Counted from the first letter of the stretch, positions 1 through 8,908 are shown. The stretch: DNA of 64,000 nt from Granulicella rosea (GCF_900188085.1 NZ_FZOU01000005.1:286010-350009), one strand, 5' to 3'. The notes: generated from the sequence alone by a model not told the origin. Program-made: numbers and translations.

Positions 1-653
1 GGCGTCACCGATTCGCGCAGCACCTGGTAGTTGCTCAGCGCGGGTGTCGACTCTGTATCCTGAATCGCAATGTAGAGATTGTTCGAGGAGTCGATGACGA
101 TGCCGGATGGGGAAGGCGTCGCGGAGGTGGTGGTCACCGTGCTGCAGGTTCCGGCCACGTTCACTAGGTTCACCGTACCGGTGGTGCCGCTCGGCAGGCG
201 GCGAATGCAGTTATGGCCGGAGTCCGCGATGTAGAGGTTGCTGCTGCTGTCGAGCGCCAGACCCATCGGCTTGATGAGTCCGTTGGCGACGGCGGGTGTC
301 GCGCTCAGTGCGACATTGCACGTATCGCCGTTCGTCCCGTTCGCCTCGTATCCGACGAGCGTGGTGATATTGCCGTTCGTATCGATCTTGCGAACGCAGT
401 TATTGCCGGTGTCGGAGATGTACTGGTTGCCGGTCTTATCGACCACAAGAAACGAAGGCGAGTTCAGGCCGACGGCGGTCGCCGGCGGTCCGTAGTCGTT
501 CGTGAAGGCCGGCGATCCATTGCCGGCGTAGACCGTGACGGTCTGCGTCAGCGTGACCGGGGCCTGACCATGCATTGCAACCGGCGCAAGGGCAACAAGA
601 AGTAAAAATGCAAACTGTAAGCAGATGCGGAGGCGTTGGCTGAACGTGACCAT
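1..653 (-). CDS. secreted NHL-repeat protein, partial (C-terminus outside window)
   Basis: The frame is open from an ATG at 653 to the left window edge (217 codons), so only the N-terminal part is present. Residues 1 to about 32 form a Sec signal peptide with a hydrophobic core (LLLVALAPVA) and a likely cut after MHGQA. The mature part carries NHL/beta-propeller motifs: 'PSFLVVDKTGNQYISDTGNN' and 'PMGLALDSSSNLYIADSGHN', each followed by 'CVRKI' or 'CIRRL', and a third starting 'PSGIVIDSSNNLYIA'. Such proteins are exported propellers, often repeated many times in Acidobacteria; no enzymatic role can be given. The Cys after each NHL motif is regularly spaced. The gene is followed upstream by a 243-base intergenic region shared divergently with xdhC. 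Confidence 0.8.
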   Translation of the reverse strand, partial: MVTFSQRLRICLQFAFLLLVALAPVAMHGQAPVTLTQTVTVYAGNGSPAFTNDYGPPATAVGLNSPSFLVVDKTGNQYISDTGNNCVRKIDTNGNITTLVGYEANGTNGDTCNVALSATPAVANGLIKPMGLALDSSSNLYIADSGHNCIRRLPSGTTGTVNLVNVAGTCSTVTTTSATPSPSGIVIDSSNNLYIAIQDTESTPALSNYQVLRESVT

Positions 654-896
654 GGTAGATACTCCCGGGGTACTGAAACTTTTTGATAAGAACGTGAGTC
701 GTCCTAGTAAGTTGCGGGAAAAAATTCCGGGGTTGTACGCATTTTCTACCCAATCACCCAGGAATTTCGCAGTTACAAGAACTTGAGAATTGGTTGCCCG
801 TGTAAGAATTTTTTTTGCGAGGCTAACTCTTGCCTACATGAAGAAACCTTTATGCAGGATTTGCCTTCCCTTCGTCTCTGCTGTCAAAGTGGAAGC

Positions 897-2057
897 ATGA
901 TGGAGCGGCGTCAGATCGTGGAGTTGTGGCGCGAGCCCGGTACGGCATCCGGTGTCGCCGGGACGGCGTCGGGGGTTCTCATCACGCTCGTACATGCCGA
1001 GGGATCGACCTACCGGCGTCCTGGAGCGCGCCTGCTGACCGCCGCCATGGGTTCGCAGGCCGACGCGCGCGGACTCTACGCCGGGACGATCAGCGGCGGC
1101 TGCCTGGAGAGTGAGGTCGTCCGCCGGGCGCGTTGGATGGTCCGCGCCGGGGCCGTGGTCGAGCGCTATTCCATGGCCTTCGACGATACGGCGGAGATTC
1201 CCTTCGGGCTCGGCTGCGGCGGCACGGTGGATCTGCTCTTTGAGCCCGCGGGCGCGCCGGAGGCCGAGGCGCTCTTCCAGGCCATGAGCGATTCGCTCGC
1301 TGGAGTCGAGAGCATCGTCGTCAGCTTTCTGCCCGGCGGCGGACGCGGATTGCGCCGCGTCGTCTACAGCGCGGATGGCCGGGTGGTCTTCGCGAGCGAG
1401 GGGCTGGACGCAAAAAAGATCGACTGCGCCCGCGCGCTCGAGCCCGGCGGCGAGTACGAAGGCCGCTACGTGGAACGGTTATTCCGGCCGCAGCGCCTCG
1501 TCATCCTGGGCGCGGGCGACGATGCGAAGCCGCTGGCCGCCATGGCCTCGTCGCTTGGCTGGAGCGTCCTGGTGGCCGATGGACGAGCCCAACTGGCGCG
1601 CGCGGAACGCTTTCCGCACGCCGAACAGGTACTCGTTCTGGACGATCCGGATCAGTTACAAATAGAGCCGCAAGACGCGGTGGTATTGATGACGCATAGC
1701 TACGAACAGGATCGTACGCTGCTCTCCGGGCTGCTGGCGTCGCCCCGCGGACCGCGCTATCTCGGCATGCTGGGCTCGCGCCATCGCAGCAGTCTGCTGG
1801 TGAGCGAGGCGGCGGCGATGACCGGGCGGAGCGTCTCCGCGTGTTGCGAGACGGTCTTCGCGCCGGTGGGTCTCGATCTCGGCGGCGACGGCCCGGAGGC
1901 GATCGCGCTCGCCATCGTCGCGGAGGTGCAGGCATTTCGCCATGGCAGGCTGAGCGTCTCGCGCAAGCTGACGCCCGGCGAGGTGGCGGAGCAGCTCGAA
2001 CGCGGCGGCTCCTCGCGCTACCTGCAGGCGCAGTGCGCGCTGGGTGCGGCGGAGTGA
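897..2057 (+). CDS. xdhC: XdhC/CoxI family molybdenum hydroxylase maturation protein
   Basis: Proteins of this family bind molybdenum cofactor and help insert the sulfurated form into xanthine dehydrogenase-type enzymes. The N-terminal XdhC_CoxI domain shows 'GSTYRRPGARL' and 'GTISGGCLESEVV'. The C-terminal Rossmann domain shows 'RLVILGAGDDAKPLA', 'VVLMTHSYEQD', 'YLGMLGSRHR' and 'PVGLDLGGDGPEAIALAI'. The frame is open from 783, but the family starts at the tandem ATG codons 897/900 (MMERRQIVELW), preceded by GGA at about 891; this gives 386 residues, normal for the family. The next gene overlaps its stop codon (GTGA). A three-subunit molybdenum hydroxylase lies nearby at 3.4-7.2 kb on the opposite strand, the likely client. 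Confidence 0.88.
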   Translation: MMERRQIVELWREPGTASGVAGTASGVLITLVHAEGSTYRRPGARLLTAAMGSQADARGLYAGTISGGCLESEVVRRARWMVRAGAVVERYSMAFDDTAEIPFGLGCGGTVDLLFEPAGAPEAEALFQAMSDSLAGVESIVVSFLPGGGRGLRRVVYSADGRVVFASEGLDAKKIDCARALEPGGEYEGRYVERLFRPQRLVILGAGDDAKPLAAMASSLGWSVLVADGRAQLARAERFPHAEQVLVLDDPDQLQIEPQDAVVLMTHSYEQDRTLLSGLLASPRGPRYLGMLGSRHRSSLLVSEAAAMTGRSVSACCETVFAPVGLDLGGDGPEAIALAIVAEVQAFRHGRLSVSRKLTPGEVAEQLERGGSSRYLQAQCALGAAE

Positions 2058-2623
2058 GGTTTGCGGCGGTGATTCTGGCCGCGGGAGCTTCGCGTCGCAT
2101 GGGGTCGCCGAAGCAGCTCGCCATGCTGGCCGGCGAGACGCTGCTCGACCGGGCCGTCCGCACCGCGCATGCGGCCGGGTGCGCGCCCGTGGTGGTGGTG
2201 CTGGGCGCGGCGGCGGAGGAGATTCAGGCCGCGTGCAGACTCGACGAGGCGCACATCGTCCTCAACCCGGTTTGGGCGGAGGGGATGGCCTCGTCTTTGC
2301 GTACGGGATTGGAGCAGCTTGCGGCGGATGCGGTCTGCGCGGTCGTGATGACCTGCGATCAGCCGGCGGTCACAGCGGAACATCTCAGACGGCTGATGCT
2401 CGCCTCGGAGGGGGGAACCGGGGTCGCGTGTTCAGGCTACGGCGAGGTGCGTGGCGTGCCGGCTTGTTTTCCGGCGACGACCTTTGCTGCGTTGAAGGCG
2501 CTTGCGGGCGATGCGGGAGCGCGTAAGCTGTTGGCGTCTGCCCGGGTGGTCTCTCTGCTCGACGGAGAGCTCGATGTGGACACGCCGGAGGCGCTCGACG
2601 AAGCGCGCAAAATACTGGGATGA
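2054..2623 (+). CDS. MobA-like NTP transferase (molybdenum cofactor cytidylyltransferase type)
   Basis: A 189-residue nucleotidyltransferase of the MobA/MocA family, which transfers a nucleotide onto molybdopterin; MocA uses CTP, MobA uses GTP. The N-terminal nucleotide-binding signature 'AAVILAAGASRRMGSPKQL' is complete, and the metal-binding region 'VVMTCDQPAVTAEHL' lies near residue 100. The frame is open upstream through xdhC, but the GTG at 2054 overlaps the xdhC TGA (GTGA), which points to translational coupling and leaves almost no sequence before the conserved motif. Coupling with xdhC favours the MocA (cytosine dinucleotide) role used by xanthine dehydrogenases, but substrate choice cannot be settled from these motifs. 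Confidence 0.85.
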   Translation: MRFAAVILAAGASRRMGSPKQLAMLAGETLLDRAVRTAHAAGCAPVVVVLGAAAEEIQAACRLDEAHIVLNPVWAEGMASSLRTGLEQLAADAVCAVVMTCDQPAVTAEHLRRLMLASEGGTGVACSGYGEVRGVPACFPATTFAALKALAGDAGARKLLASARVVSLLDGELDVDTPEALDEARKILG

Positions 2624-2629
2624 AGAGGT

Positions 2630-2731
2630 TTATGCCTCTTCGCTGTCCTCGGACGTACCGGAGCCCATCGTGACGACACAGGGGATAAGAACCATAAGAA
2701 GGAAGGCGCCGGCTACAAGAAGATCATGCAT
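2630..2731 (-). CDS. 33-residue single-pass membrane miniprotein (hypothetical)
   Basis: The frame encodes 33 residues: a short start (MHDLL), a hydrophobic helix of about 17 residues ('VAGAFLLMVLIPCVVTM'), then an acidic tail (GTSEDSEEA). The order (short N-terminus, one transmembrane helix, acidic end) is typical of a real bacterial miniprotein. The frame stays open upstream to 2893 but that part is not protein-like. A purine-rich AAAAGAGA lies 6-9 bases before the ATG. It ends 7 bases from the convergent MobA-like gene. No function is known to me. Confidence 0.5.
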   Translation of the reverse strand: MHDLLVAGAFLLMVLIPCVVTMGSGTSEDSEEA

Positions 2732-2901
2732 GGGGAGTCTCTTTTCTGTCGGCGGACTATGTTGTCCGCCTGACTGAAATAAGAATGTCCTAATCCGGGA
2801 CAGACTCCCATTCCACTTCGGGCTTTCCTGTTCGTACCTTTGTTGCAACATGCATTCCCCAAAAGTTGCAGGCCGGAATACATCCAGATTCATCCAGCGG
2901 T

Positions 2902-3435
2902 TCAGGCGGCCGAATGAGGGTCGAAGCTCTTGTCGGAGGCCAGGATCATCTCCCGCGTCAGCCGGTCGCGGCGCAGGAAGACCCCGTCCTCTTTATAGAA
3001 GAAGGCGGTTGTCAACTCGTTTGCCAGCTCGACCGCCAGCAGGCCGATGAATCCGCAGAAGGCGTGGCGAGCCTCGGAGGTCGGCAGCCCCTCGCCGCCG
3101 GGGACGAAGTCGATGCGGCTGAAGGCGCTGTGGTCGGCCCAGCCCGGCAGGCTGCTGGCGCCAAGCTCCTCCGCGCCCAGGCGATGCTCGTGATAATAAA
3201 TGGGGATATAAAGCTCGTTGAACTTGATGAGTCCGTTCTCGTCGTCCAGATTCATGCCGAAGAAGGTGGTGCGGTCGTACGCGCGGCCCCAGGCCGCCTG
3301 CATCGCCGCATTCAGCCGCTCGGTCGTGTAGCGCTCCAGCCGCCGCTGCAGCAGACAAAGCGTCAGCCCGGGCCGTGGCGGCGCGGGGTCATGCGTCAGA
3401 TTCAGCTTCTTGGCGAGCTGTGAGAAAAGGTTCAT
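2902..3435 (-). CDS. hypothetical protein at the end of the xanthine dehydrogenase operon
   Basis: I do not recognise a family for this 177-residue soluble protein. It begins MNLFSQLAKKLNLTHD and has a compact mixed composition with recognisable stretches 'GLIKFNELYIPIYYHEHRLG' and 'DGVFLRRDRLTREMILA'; no signal peptide or membrane helix is seen. It begins 17 bases downstream of the FAD-subunit gene of the molybdenum hydroxylase, so it is probably co-transcribed with it. The ATG at 3435 follows the preceding stop closely and no better start is visible. Confidence 0.7.
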   Translation of the reverse strand: MNLFSQLAKKLNLTHDPAPPRPGLTLCLLQRRLERYTTERLNAAMQAAWGRAYDRTTFFGMNLDDENGLIKFNELYIPIYYHEHRLGAEELGASSLPGWADHSAFSRIDFVPGGEGLPTSEARHAFCGFIGLLAVELANELTTAFFYKEDGVFLRRDRLTREMILASDKSFDPHSAA

Positions 3436-3451
3436 GTCTAGCTGTGATGCT

Positions 3452-4309
3452 CTAGGTGGAAAGCTGTTGCAGGAACTCTTCCAGCAGATTACCAGCCACG
3501 GCCGCCCGATAGGCTGCCGTGGAACGAATATCGTCGATCGGACGCGCCTCGGACGCTAAGGCGGCCCGCGCTTTTTCTACCGTTTGGGAGGTCACCGGCT
3601 GCCCGAGCAGGGCCGACTCGGTCGCCGCGCAACGCATCGGCATTGCGCTCAGGCTGGCCGCGCCGATGCGAATATCGGCGATCTTGTTCTCCTCGATCCG
3701 GGCAAGGCAGGCCAGCGCGATCTTCGAGATCGCCTGCGCGTTGCGTGTGCCGACCTTGCGGGTATAGCTGCGGTAGCCGGTCCAGATGCGCGGAACGGCG
3801 ATGCTGTAGACCAGCTCTCCCGGCAGCAGCGCCGTCTTCTTATACCCAAGGTGGAAGGCCGTGTAAGGCATGGTTCGCGAACCCGTGGCTGAGACCAGCT
3901 TCAACGTCGCCTCGTATGCCAGCAGCGCCGGCGGCGAGTCGGCTGCGGGGCTCGCATTGACGAGGTTGCCGCCCAGCGTGCCCCGGTTTTGGTTGGCGAT
4001 GGAGCCGGTCCAGCTCGCGGCGCCGGCCAGCAGCGGCAGATCCGCGGCAAGACCCGCGTGGTGGCGAATATCCGAAAAGGTCGTGCCCGCGCCGATGACG
4101 TAGGCCTCGGCCGTGGTCTCGATGAAGCGCAGCTCCTTGAGATGCTGCAGCGAAACCAACGGCTTCTGCGGCAGACGTCCGGCCGAGAGCGCGACCATAA
4201 TCTCCGTGCCGCCCGCGATGGGGGTATAGCCGCCGGTGGCCAGCGTCGCCAGCACGTCGTCGAGAGTTGCCGGGGCGATCAGTTCGTATTGGGCCGCGTT
4301 GGCTCGCAT
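3452..4309 (-). CDS. xanthine dehydrogenase FAD-binding subunit
   Basis: The medium subunit of a molybdenum hydroxylase carries FAD and passes electrons from the iron-sulfur clusters to the acceptor. The two FAD signatures are present: 'YTPIAGGTEIMVALSAG' near residue 32 and 'NRGTLGGNLVNASPAADSPP' near residue 110, followed by the CO_deh_flav_C domain. The ATG at 4309 has a strong ribosome binding site (TTAGGAG, 4 bases away) and gives 285 residues; the frame is open to 4411 but that stretch is repeat DNA. It lies downstream of the 2Fe-2S and molybdenum subunits on the same strand, separated by a 133-base gap holding a palindromic repeat. Confidence 0.9.
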   Translation of the reverse strand: MRANAAQYELIAPATLDDVLATLATGGYTPIAGGTEIMVALSAGRLPQKPLVSLQHLKELRFIETTAEAYVIGAGTTFSDIRHHAGLAADLPLLAGAASWTGSIANQNRGTLGGNLVNASPAADSPPALLAYEATLKLVSATGSRTMPYTAFHLGYKKTALLPGELVYSIAVPRIWTGYRSYTRKVGTRNAQAISKIALACLARIEENKIADIRIGAASLSAMPMRCAATESALLGQPVTSQTVEKARAALASEARPIDDIRSTAAYRAAVAGNLLEEFLQQLST

Positions 4310-4354
4310 CGTTCTCCTAAGTACAAATGTTCGGGCGCCCCGTCCTTCCAGCTT

Positions 4355-4436
4355 CATCGGAAGGGTGGGACGTAAGAGGTTCGGGCGGTGTACGTCCCAC
4401 CCTTCGCTCAAAAAGCGAGCGAAGAATGGGGCACCC
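4355..4436. repeat. palindromic intergenic repeat, family D
   Basis: A perfect 15-base inverted repeat (4360-4374 and 4391-4405, arm GAAGGGTGGGACGTA) is followed by a second small hairpin around TTCGCTC...GAGCGAA (4403-4423) and a GGGGCACCCC palindrome. It sits inside the xanthine dehydrogenase operon between the 2Fe-2S and FAD subunit genes. It could act as a partial terminator or an RNA-stabilising hairpin; there is no run of T after the stem. Confidence 0.6.
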
Positions 4437-4442
4437 CGGCAT

Positions 4443-4898
4443 TTAGGCCAACTTGGCTGCCGCTTCCACCGCCGCGAAGATGCGACTGTACCCGGTGCAG
4501 CGGCAGAGATTGCCCGCCAGCCCCTCCTGGATCTGCGGCAGCGTGGGCTGCGGATACTTGTCGAGTAGATGCTTCGTCGCGAGGATCATGCCCGGCGTGC
4601 AGATGCCGCACTGCGCGCCGCCCTCTTCGAGAAAGCACTGCTGGATCGGCGCAAGCTGCTCGCCGATGGCGACGCCCTCGATCGTGCCGATCTCGACGCC
4701 CTCGGCCTGCAGCACGGGGATGAGGCAGGAGTTCGCCAGCACGCCGTCAAAGAGCACCGAGCAGGAGCCGCATTCGCCTTCGCCACAGCCTTCCTTCACG
4801 CCGGTCAGGTGCAGGTCTTCGCGCAGCACGTCGAGCAGCCGCTTCATGGGTGGTACGTCGACGGTATAGGGCTTGCCGTTGATGTTGAGTTCGATCAT
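4443..4898 (-). CDS. xanthine dehydrogenase 2Fe-2S subunit
   Basis: The small subunit carries two [2Fe-2S] clusters. The plant-ferredoxin-like cluster is bound by 'CGEGECGSCSVLFDGVLANSC' (last residue separated from the first by 20), and the second, helical-domain cluster by 'QCGICTPG' and 'GNLCRCTGY'. All eight cysteines are present. The protein has 151 residues, normal for the family. The ATG at 4898 overlaps the stop of the upstream molybdenum subunit (ATGA) and has a GGAGGTGG ribosome binding site inside that gene, so the two are translationally coupled. Confidence 0.93.
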   Translation of the reverse strand: MIELNINGKPYTVDVPPMKRLLDVLREDLHLTGVKEGCGEGECGSCSVLFDGVLANSCLIPVLQAEGVEIGTIEGVAIGEQLAPIQQCFLEEGGAQCGICTPGMILATKHLLDKYPQPTLPQIQEGLAGNLCRCTGYSRIFAAVEAAAKLA

Positions 4899-7240
4899 GC
4901 GACCACCTCCGCTTCGACGCGGGTGTCGCGGTCGACTGCCGGTTCCAAAGCCTCTGATCCTGTGTCGCTGGTGCGGGTCATGCGTTCGAAGATATCCTCC
5001 GGCAGCAGGGGAATCGTGTTGAACGCGATTCCCGTAGCATTCAAGACCGCGTTCAAAATGGCCGGGGCTGGCCCATCCATCGGCAGCTCGCCGATGCCCT
5101 TCGCGCCGAAGGCGCCCTGTACGCTCGGCGTCTCTTCGAAGTGGACATGGATCGGCGGCAGGTCGGCGCTCGTCGGCATGATGTAGTTGGTCATCTGGTT
5201 GTTCATCATGCGGCCGTTCTTGTACTCGCATTTCTCGTAGATGGCGTAGCCGATGCCCTGGGCGACGCCGCCCTGGATCTGGCCCTCGGCGAGGATCGGG
5301 TGCAGCACTTTGCCGACCTCCTGCAGGGCGTGGAAGTCGGTGACGGTGGCTTGGTAAGTTCTCGTATCCACTGCCACTTCAGCGACATAGACCGCCCAGG
5401 CATAGGCCGGGTAGGCGTCGCCCTTGTACTTCTCGTCGTCCCAGAAGATCTCGCCGACGGGCTCGTACCGCGCGCTCACCTTGCACTCGCCGTGTTCGGC
5501 CAGGTAGGCGATCGCGCCGGCCTGAAACTCCTCCGGCGTATAGCCTCGCGGGACATAGCCGGAGTTGGTCAGCGTCAGGCACAGGCTGCGCGAGGCGCGC
5601 TCGACCAGCTTGCCCACCACCATCGTCGTGCGGCTGGCGACGGTCGGGCCGGAGTCCGGCACATGGCCCGTGTCTGGTTGCGCGATTACGATGGCTTCGT
5701 ACGGCAGGTTCAGCGCCTGCGCCGCCACCTGGCTGATGACGGTGTTCGTGCCCTGGCCGAACTCGGTCGAACCCATCAGCACGCGCGGCCGGCCGTCGGG
5801 CGTCAGGTCGATCTCGACCAGCGAGTTCAGGCGGCGTTCGCCGGAGCCGGTGAATCCCGAGCCGTGGAAGAAGCTCGCAAAGCCCAGCCCGCGCTTGATC
5901 GGGTCGGTCTTATTCGACTCCGCATAACGGGCGATTTTGGCATGATAGTCGGCTTCCTTGAGCGCGCGGGTCAACAGCGCCTGCATGTCGACCGGCTCCA
6001 GCAGATGCTGGCCCGTCGCGGTCTGGTCGCCTGTCTTCAGGAAGTTGCGGCGGCGGAACTCCTCCGGAGTCAGGCCGAGGACGCCCGCGATCTTGTCCAT
6101 GTGGCGTTCGAGCGCGAAGAGCGACTGCGGCGCCCCAAAGCCGCGAAACGCCCCGTGCGGCGCAATGTTGGTCGCCATGGCCTTCGCCCGGACGATCAGG
6201 TGCGGCCAGTGGTAGGGCCCGGCGGCGTGGATCGTGCCGCGCGAGAGCACGACCGGCGACAGCGTCGCATACGCCCCGCCGTCGATGGCGAAGTCGATCG
6301 TTCCGCCGAGAATCCTGCCGTCCTTCGACACCGCCGTGCGGTGCCGCGTGCGCGACGGATGGCGCTTGGTCGTGCCGACCATGTCCTCGCCGCGGTCGTA
6401 GCAGATCTTCACCGGGTGGCCGCACTTCATCGCCAGCAGCGCCGCATGCGACGCGATGACCGACGGAAAGTCCTCCTTGCCGCCGAAGGCGCCGCCGGTC
6501 TCGGTCTGGATGACGCGGCACTTCTCGCGCGGCAGGTCGAAGACCAGCTCCAGCGCGTGGACGACGTAGTACGGACACTGCATAGACCCCTGCACCTTGA
6601 CGCCCTCGTCGCCCAGGTACTCGCCGATGATGCCGTTGTTCTCGATGTAAAGCTGCTCCTGCGCGCCGGTGTGGTACTCGCCCTCGATGATGAAATCGGC
6701 TGCGGCGAAGGCCTCATCGGGGTCTCCGTTCTGTAGCAGGTAGGTCTTGAAGGTGTTCTTCAGATGGTGGTGATGCGCGACGTCGGCAGGGTTTGGATTC
6801 CAGACCTGCGGGCCGTCCTCGGCCTCGGACTCCTCGATCGTAAAGACCGCCGGGTAGACCTCGTACTCGATCTTCACCGCCGCGACAGCCGCCGGGAGAA
6901 CCCGCTTGTCCGGATGCGCCAGCAGCAGGATCGGCTCATCCGGGTGGTTGATATACTCGGCCGCCAGGCAGGGATGATCCTTCGTCAGGTGGACGATCGT
7001 GTTCTCGCCCGGAATATCCTTCGCCGAGACGATGGTGAACTCGTGCCACGGAATCTCAGGCGGAAAGCTGATTGAGAGAATGCGTCCGCGCGCGATGTTG
7101 GAGCGGACGGTCGCGCCGTACCACATCTCCGGCATGGTGATGTCGTCAACGTAGCGCGCCTGGCCAAGCACCTTGGCGCGGCCTTCTTTGCGGATGGGGT
7201 TCGAGCCTACAAGCTGAGCGGGTTGGATTGTTTCCGGCAT
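4895..7240 (-). CDS. xanthine dehydrogenase molybdenum-binding subunit
   Basis: This is the large catalytic subunit, which hydroxylates the purine ring at the molybdenum centre (hypoxanthine to xanthine to urate in the likely assignment). The Ald_Xan_dh_C domain spans residues 10-130. The cofactor domain contains 'QTETGGAFGGKEDFPSVIAS' near residue 245, the substrate-pocket motif 'GAFRGFGAPQ' near 365, 'STEFGQGTNTVISQVAAQAL', and the C-terminal 'GAKGIGELPMDGPAPAILNA' that provides the catalytic Glu. Its length of 781 residues fits. Related aldehyde or nicotinate hydroxylases share all of these motifs; the xanthine assignment rests on xdhC and on the purine genes at 36-44 kb. Confidence 0.9.
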   Translation of the reverse strand: MPETIQPAQLVGSNPIRKEGRAKVLGQARYVDDITMPEMWYGATVRSNIARGRILSISFPPEIPWHEFTIVSAKDIPGENTIVHLTKDHPCLAAEYINHPDEPILLLAHPDKRVLPAAVAAVKIEYEVYPAVFTIEESEAEDGPQVWNPNPADVAHHHHLKNTFKTYLLQNGDPDEAFAAADFIIEGEYHTGAQEQLYIENNGIIGEYLGDEGVKVQGSMQCPYYVVHALELVFDLPREKCRVIQTETGGAFGGKEDFPSVIASHAALLAMKCGHPVKICYDRGEDMVGTTKRHPSRTRHRTAVSKDGRILGGTIDFAIDGGAYATLSPVVLSRGTIHAAGPYHWPHLIVRAKAMATNIAPHGAFRGFGAPQSLFALERHMDKIAGVLGLTPEEFRRRNFLKTGDQTATGQHLLEPVDMQALLTRALKEADYHAKIARYAESNKTDPIKRGLGFASFFHGSGFTGSGERRLNSLVEIDLTPDGRPRVLMGSTEFGQGTNTVISQVAAQALNLPYEAIVIAQPDTGHVPDSGPTVASRTTMVVGKLVERASRSLCLTLTNSGYVPRGYTPEEFQAGAIAYLAEHGECKVSARYEPVGEIFWDDEKYKGDAYPAYAWAVYVAEVAVDTRTYQATVTDFHALQEVGKVLHPILAEGQIQGGVAQGIGYAIYEKCEYKNGRMMNNQMTNYIMPTSADLPPIHVHFEETPSVQGAFGAKGIGELPMDGPAPAILNAVLNATGIAFNTIPLLPEDIFERMTRTSDTGSEALEPAVDRDTRVEAEVVA

Positions 7241-7302
7241 GGGAATGATTCGTAAGGATAGTACGAATCAGCCGCCACGTCATCCAAAAATCACGCCGCG
7301 TG

Positions 7303-7866
7303 TCAGCCGGGCAGGCCGTCGAGCTCCAGCCACGCGCCCAGCTCTGGCCGCTGCGGGAGTTCGCCACATGCGTTCAACTGCCGCACGAGCGCGAGACGGC
7401 TGCCGATCTGGCGCAGGTTGCGAAGCTCCTGCGCAGTCAGCGGCTCGTCGCCATCCATGCGCACGGTCATCTTCTTCGCGACGCAGGAGCAGAACGGCAG
7501 GCCGCCGACGAACCAGTCCGCGACATACTCTCGGTCGAGCACGGAGTCGGCCGAGCGTGAACCCAGCTTCTCGATCCATCGGACGCGGAGGCGCATCTCT
7601 TCGAGTTCGGCGATATGACGATAGCGACCGCCTTCGTACCCGGCCAGCAGGGCGGCGGCGCGAATCGCCAGCACGGCCCATGCCAGATCGATCTCCATCC
7701 GAGCGCGAGCGCCCACCGCTTCGAGCGCCATCAGACGTTCGAAGCCGCTGGCGGAGGAATCGGCCTCAAGCTCGCGCAGCCACTCGTCCCACTGCTCGAG
7801 GGGGACGTCCGCGCGTGGCGCAACGCGTTCGGCGGCGAGTTCCGTGCAGATAATGGGCAAAATCAT
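7303..7866 (-). CDS. hypothetical protein upstream of xanthine dehydrogenase
   Basis: A 187-residue protein I cannot assign. It is soluble and rich in Glu, Arg and Leu, largely helical in appearance ('RLMALEAVGARARMEIDLAW', 'ALVRQLNACGELPQRPELG'), with a small Cys cluster 'PFCSCVAKK' in the middle. No signal peptide is seen. It is on the same strand as the molybdenum hydroxylase genes and ends 62 bases before them, so it may be the first gene of that transcript. Start taken at the ATG at 7866, the longest frame. Confidence 0.65.
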   Translation of the reverse strand: MILPIICTELAAERVAPRADVPLEQWDEWLRELEADSSASGFERLMALEAVGARARMEIDLAWAVLAIRAAALLAGYEGGRYRHIAELEEMRLRVRWIEKLGSRSADSVLDREYVADWFVGGLPFCSCVAKKMTVRMDGDEPLTAQELRNLRQIGSRLALVRQLNACGELPQRPELGAWLELDGLPG

Positions 7867-8059
7867 CCTCGGCTAAAGATCCATCGGCCAAAAACGGAAG
7901 TTCATCAGGTCTTTGGCGGGACCTCAGCTCTGGGATGGGGAAGGGGCCGCGACGGAACCGGCAGCGTGATCCAATGCTATGCGCTGCTGGCTCCGATACC
8001 TAGCCATTTCTCGGCTAAGTTACCTAAGTTTTCAAAGAGTTACGAACTGGGGATCACGC

Positions 8060-8908
8060 CTAAAAATGTCGCAGCGACTCGCCCGCCTCCGCGGCAGGCG
8101 TTGGGGCGACCGCCTCCGGCGCGCGCTCGACGTTCCGCTCCAGGCTCCGGCTGACGATCTCCCGCGAACCCAGCCCAACCGCCAGCGACAACGTCAGCAC
8201 GATGCCGCCGAAGAGAATGCCAAACGCCAGCTCGACCACCAGGCCGCCGATTTGCAGATGGTCGAGCACCATCGCGGCCGTCAGCACCAGCACCAGCCAC
8301 TTCACGCCAAGCGAAAGGAAGCGCGCATACTGCAACTGCGCGTTCACCGCGCCGATCAGCACCGAGCGAGCGAGAAAACGCGCGATCAGGTTGCCGGCGA
8401 AGAAGAGCAGCAGCGCGCCGACCGAGTGAGTCAGGTAGGGCAGCAGGAAGAGCGCCACCTGCGAGCTGCCGGTGTACGCCGAATCGAAGGCCGAGATGCC
8501 GATCACGCAGCCCAGCAGTACGAATCCCCAGAAGGCCGTGCGCGCCACCAGCGCCGTCGGGCTATGCGAGGGCGCCCAGTCCTGCAGGTTCGGGATGACG
8601 GACGAGCTCTTCCCGTTGCCGACGCGGTCGTCGAACTTGATCGCCGTCAGCACCTTGCGCAGGATGAACGCCGCCAGCGCGCCGATACCCGTAAACAAGG
8701 CCAGCGCGATGATGAGCGCGACGACGCCAGGCAGGAAGTGCGCCAGGTTTTCAAGCACCCGCTGGGTCGACTGCGTCAGCGCGGAGGTGATCTGCTGCCA
8801 CCAGGACTGGTCCACGACGACCGGCTGACCATAGTTGCTGTACTGCACGGGCTGGCCGGTGCTGTCGACCTGAAGCGCGGTCATAAGGTGATTCATGCTG
8901 TGCCACAT
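8060..8908 (-). CDS. MscS-like transmembrane-helix protein
   Basis: A 282-residue inner membrane protein with five clear hydrophobic segments: 'LPGVVALIIALALFTGIGAL', 'TAFWGFVLLGCVIGISAF', 'VALFLLPYLTHSVGALLLFF', 'WLVLVLTAAMVLDHLQIGGL' and 'LAFGILFGGIVLTLSLAVGL'. The last, ending 'GGIVLTLSLAVGLGSREIVS', resembles the pore-lining TM3 of MscS-family mechanosensitive channels and the TM_helix repeat family, but the cytoplasmic beta domain is missing; the protein ends shortly after in a Pro/Ala tail. It is 57 bases downstream of the glycosyltransferase-like gene and probably in the trehalose synthase operon, which suggests an osmotic-stress role (inference). Confidence 0.75.
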   Translation of the reverse strand: MWHSMNHLMTALQVDSTGQPVQYSNYGQPVVVDQSWWQQITSALTQSTQRVLENLAHFLPGVVALIIALALFTGIGALAAFILRKVLTAIKFDDRVGNGKSSSVIPNLQDWAPSHSPTALVARTAFWGFVLLGCVIGISAFDSAYTGSSQVALFLLPYLTHSVGALLLFFAGNLIARFLARSVLIGAVNAQLQYARFLSLGVKWLVLVLTAAMVLDHLQIGGLVVELAFGILFGGIVLTLSLAVGLGSREIVSRSLERNVERAPEAVAPTPAAEAGESLRHF

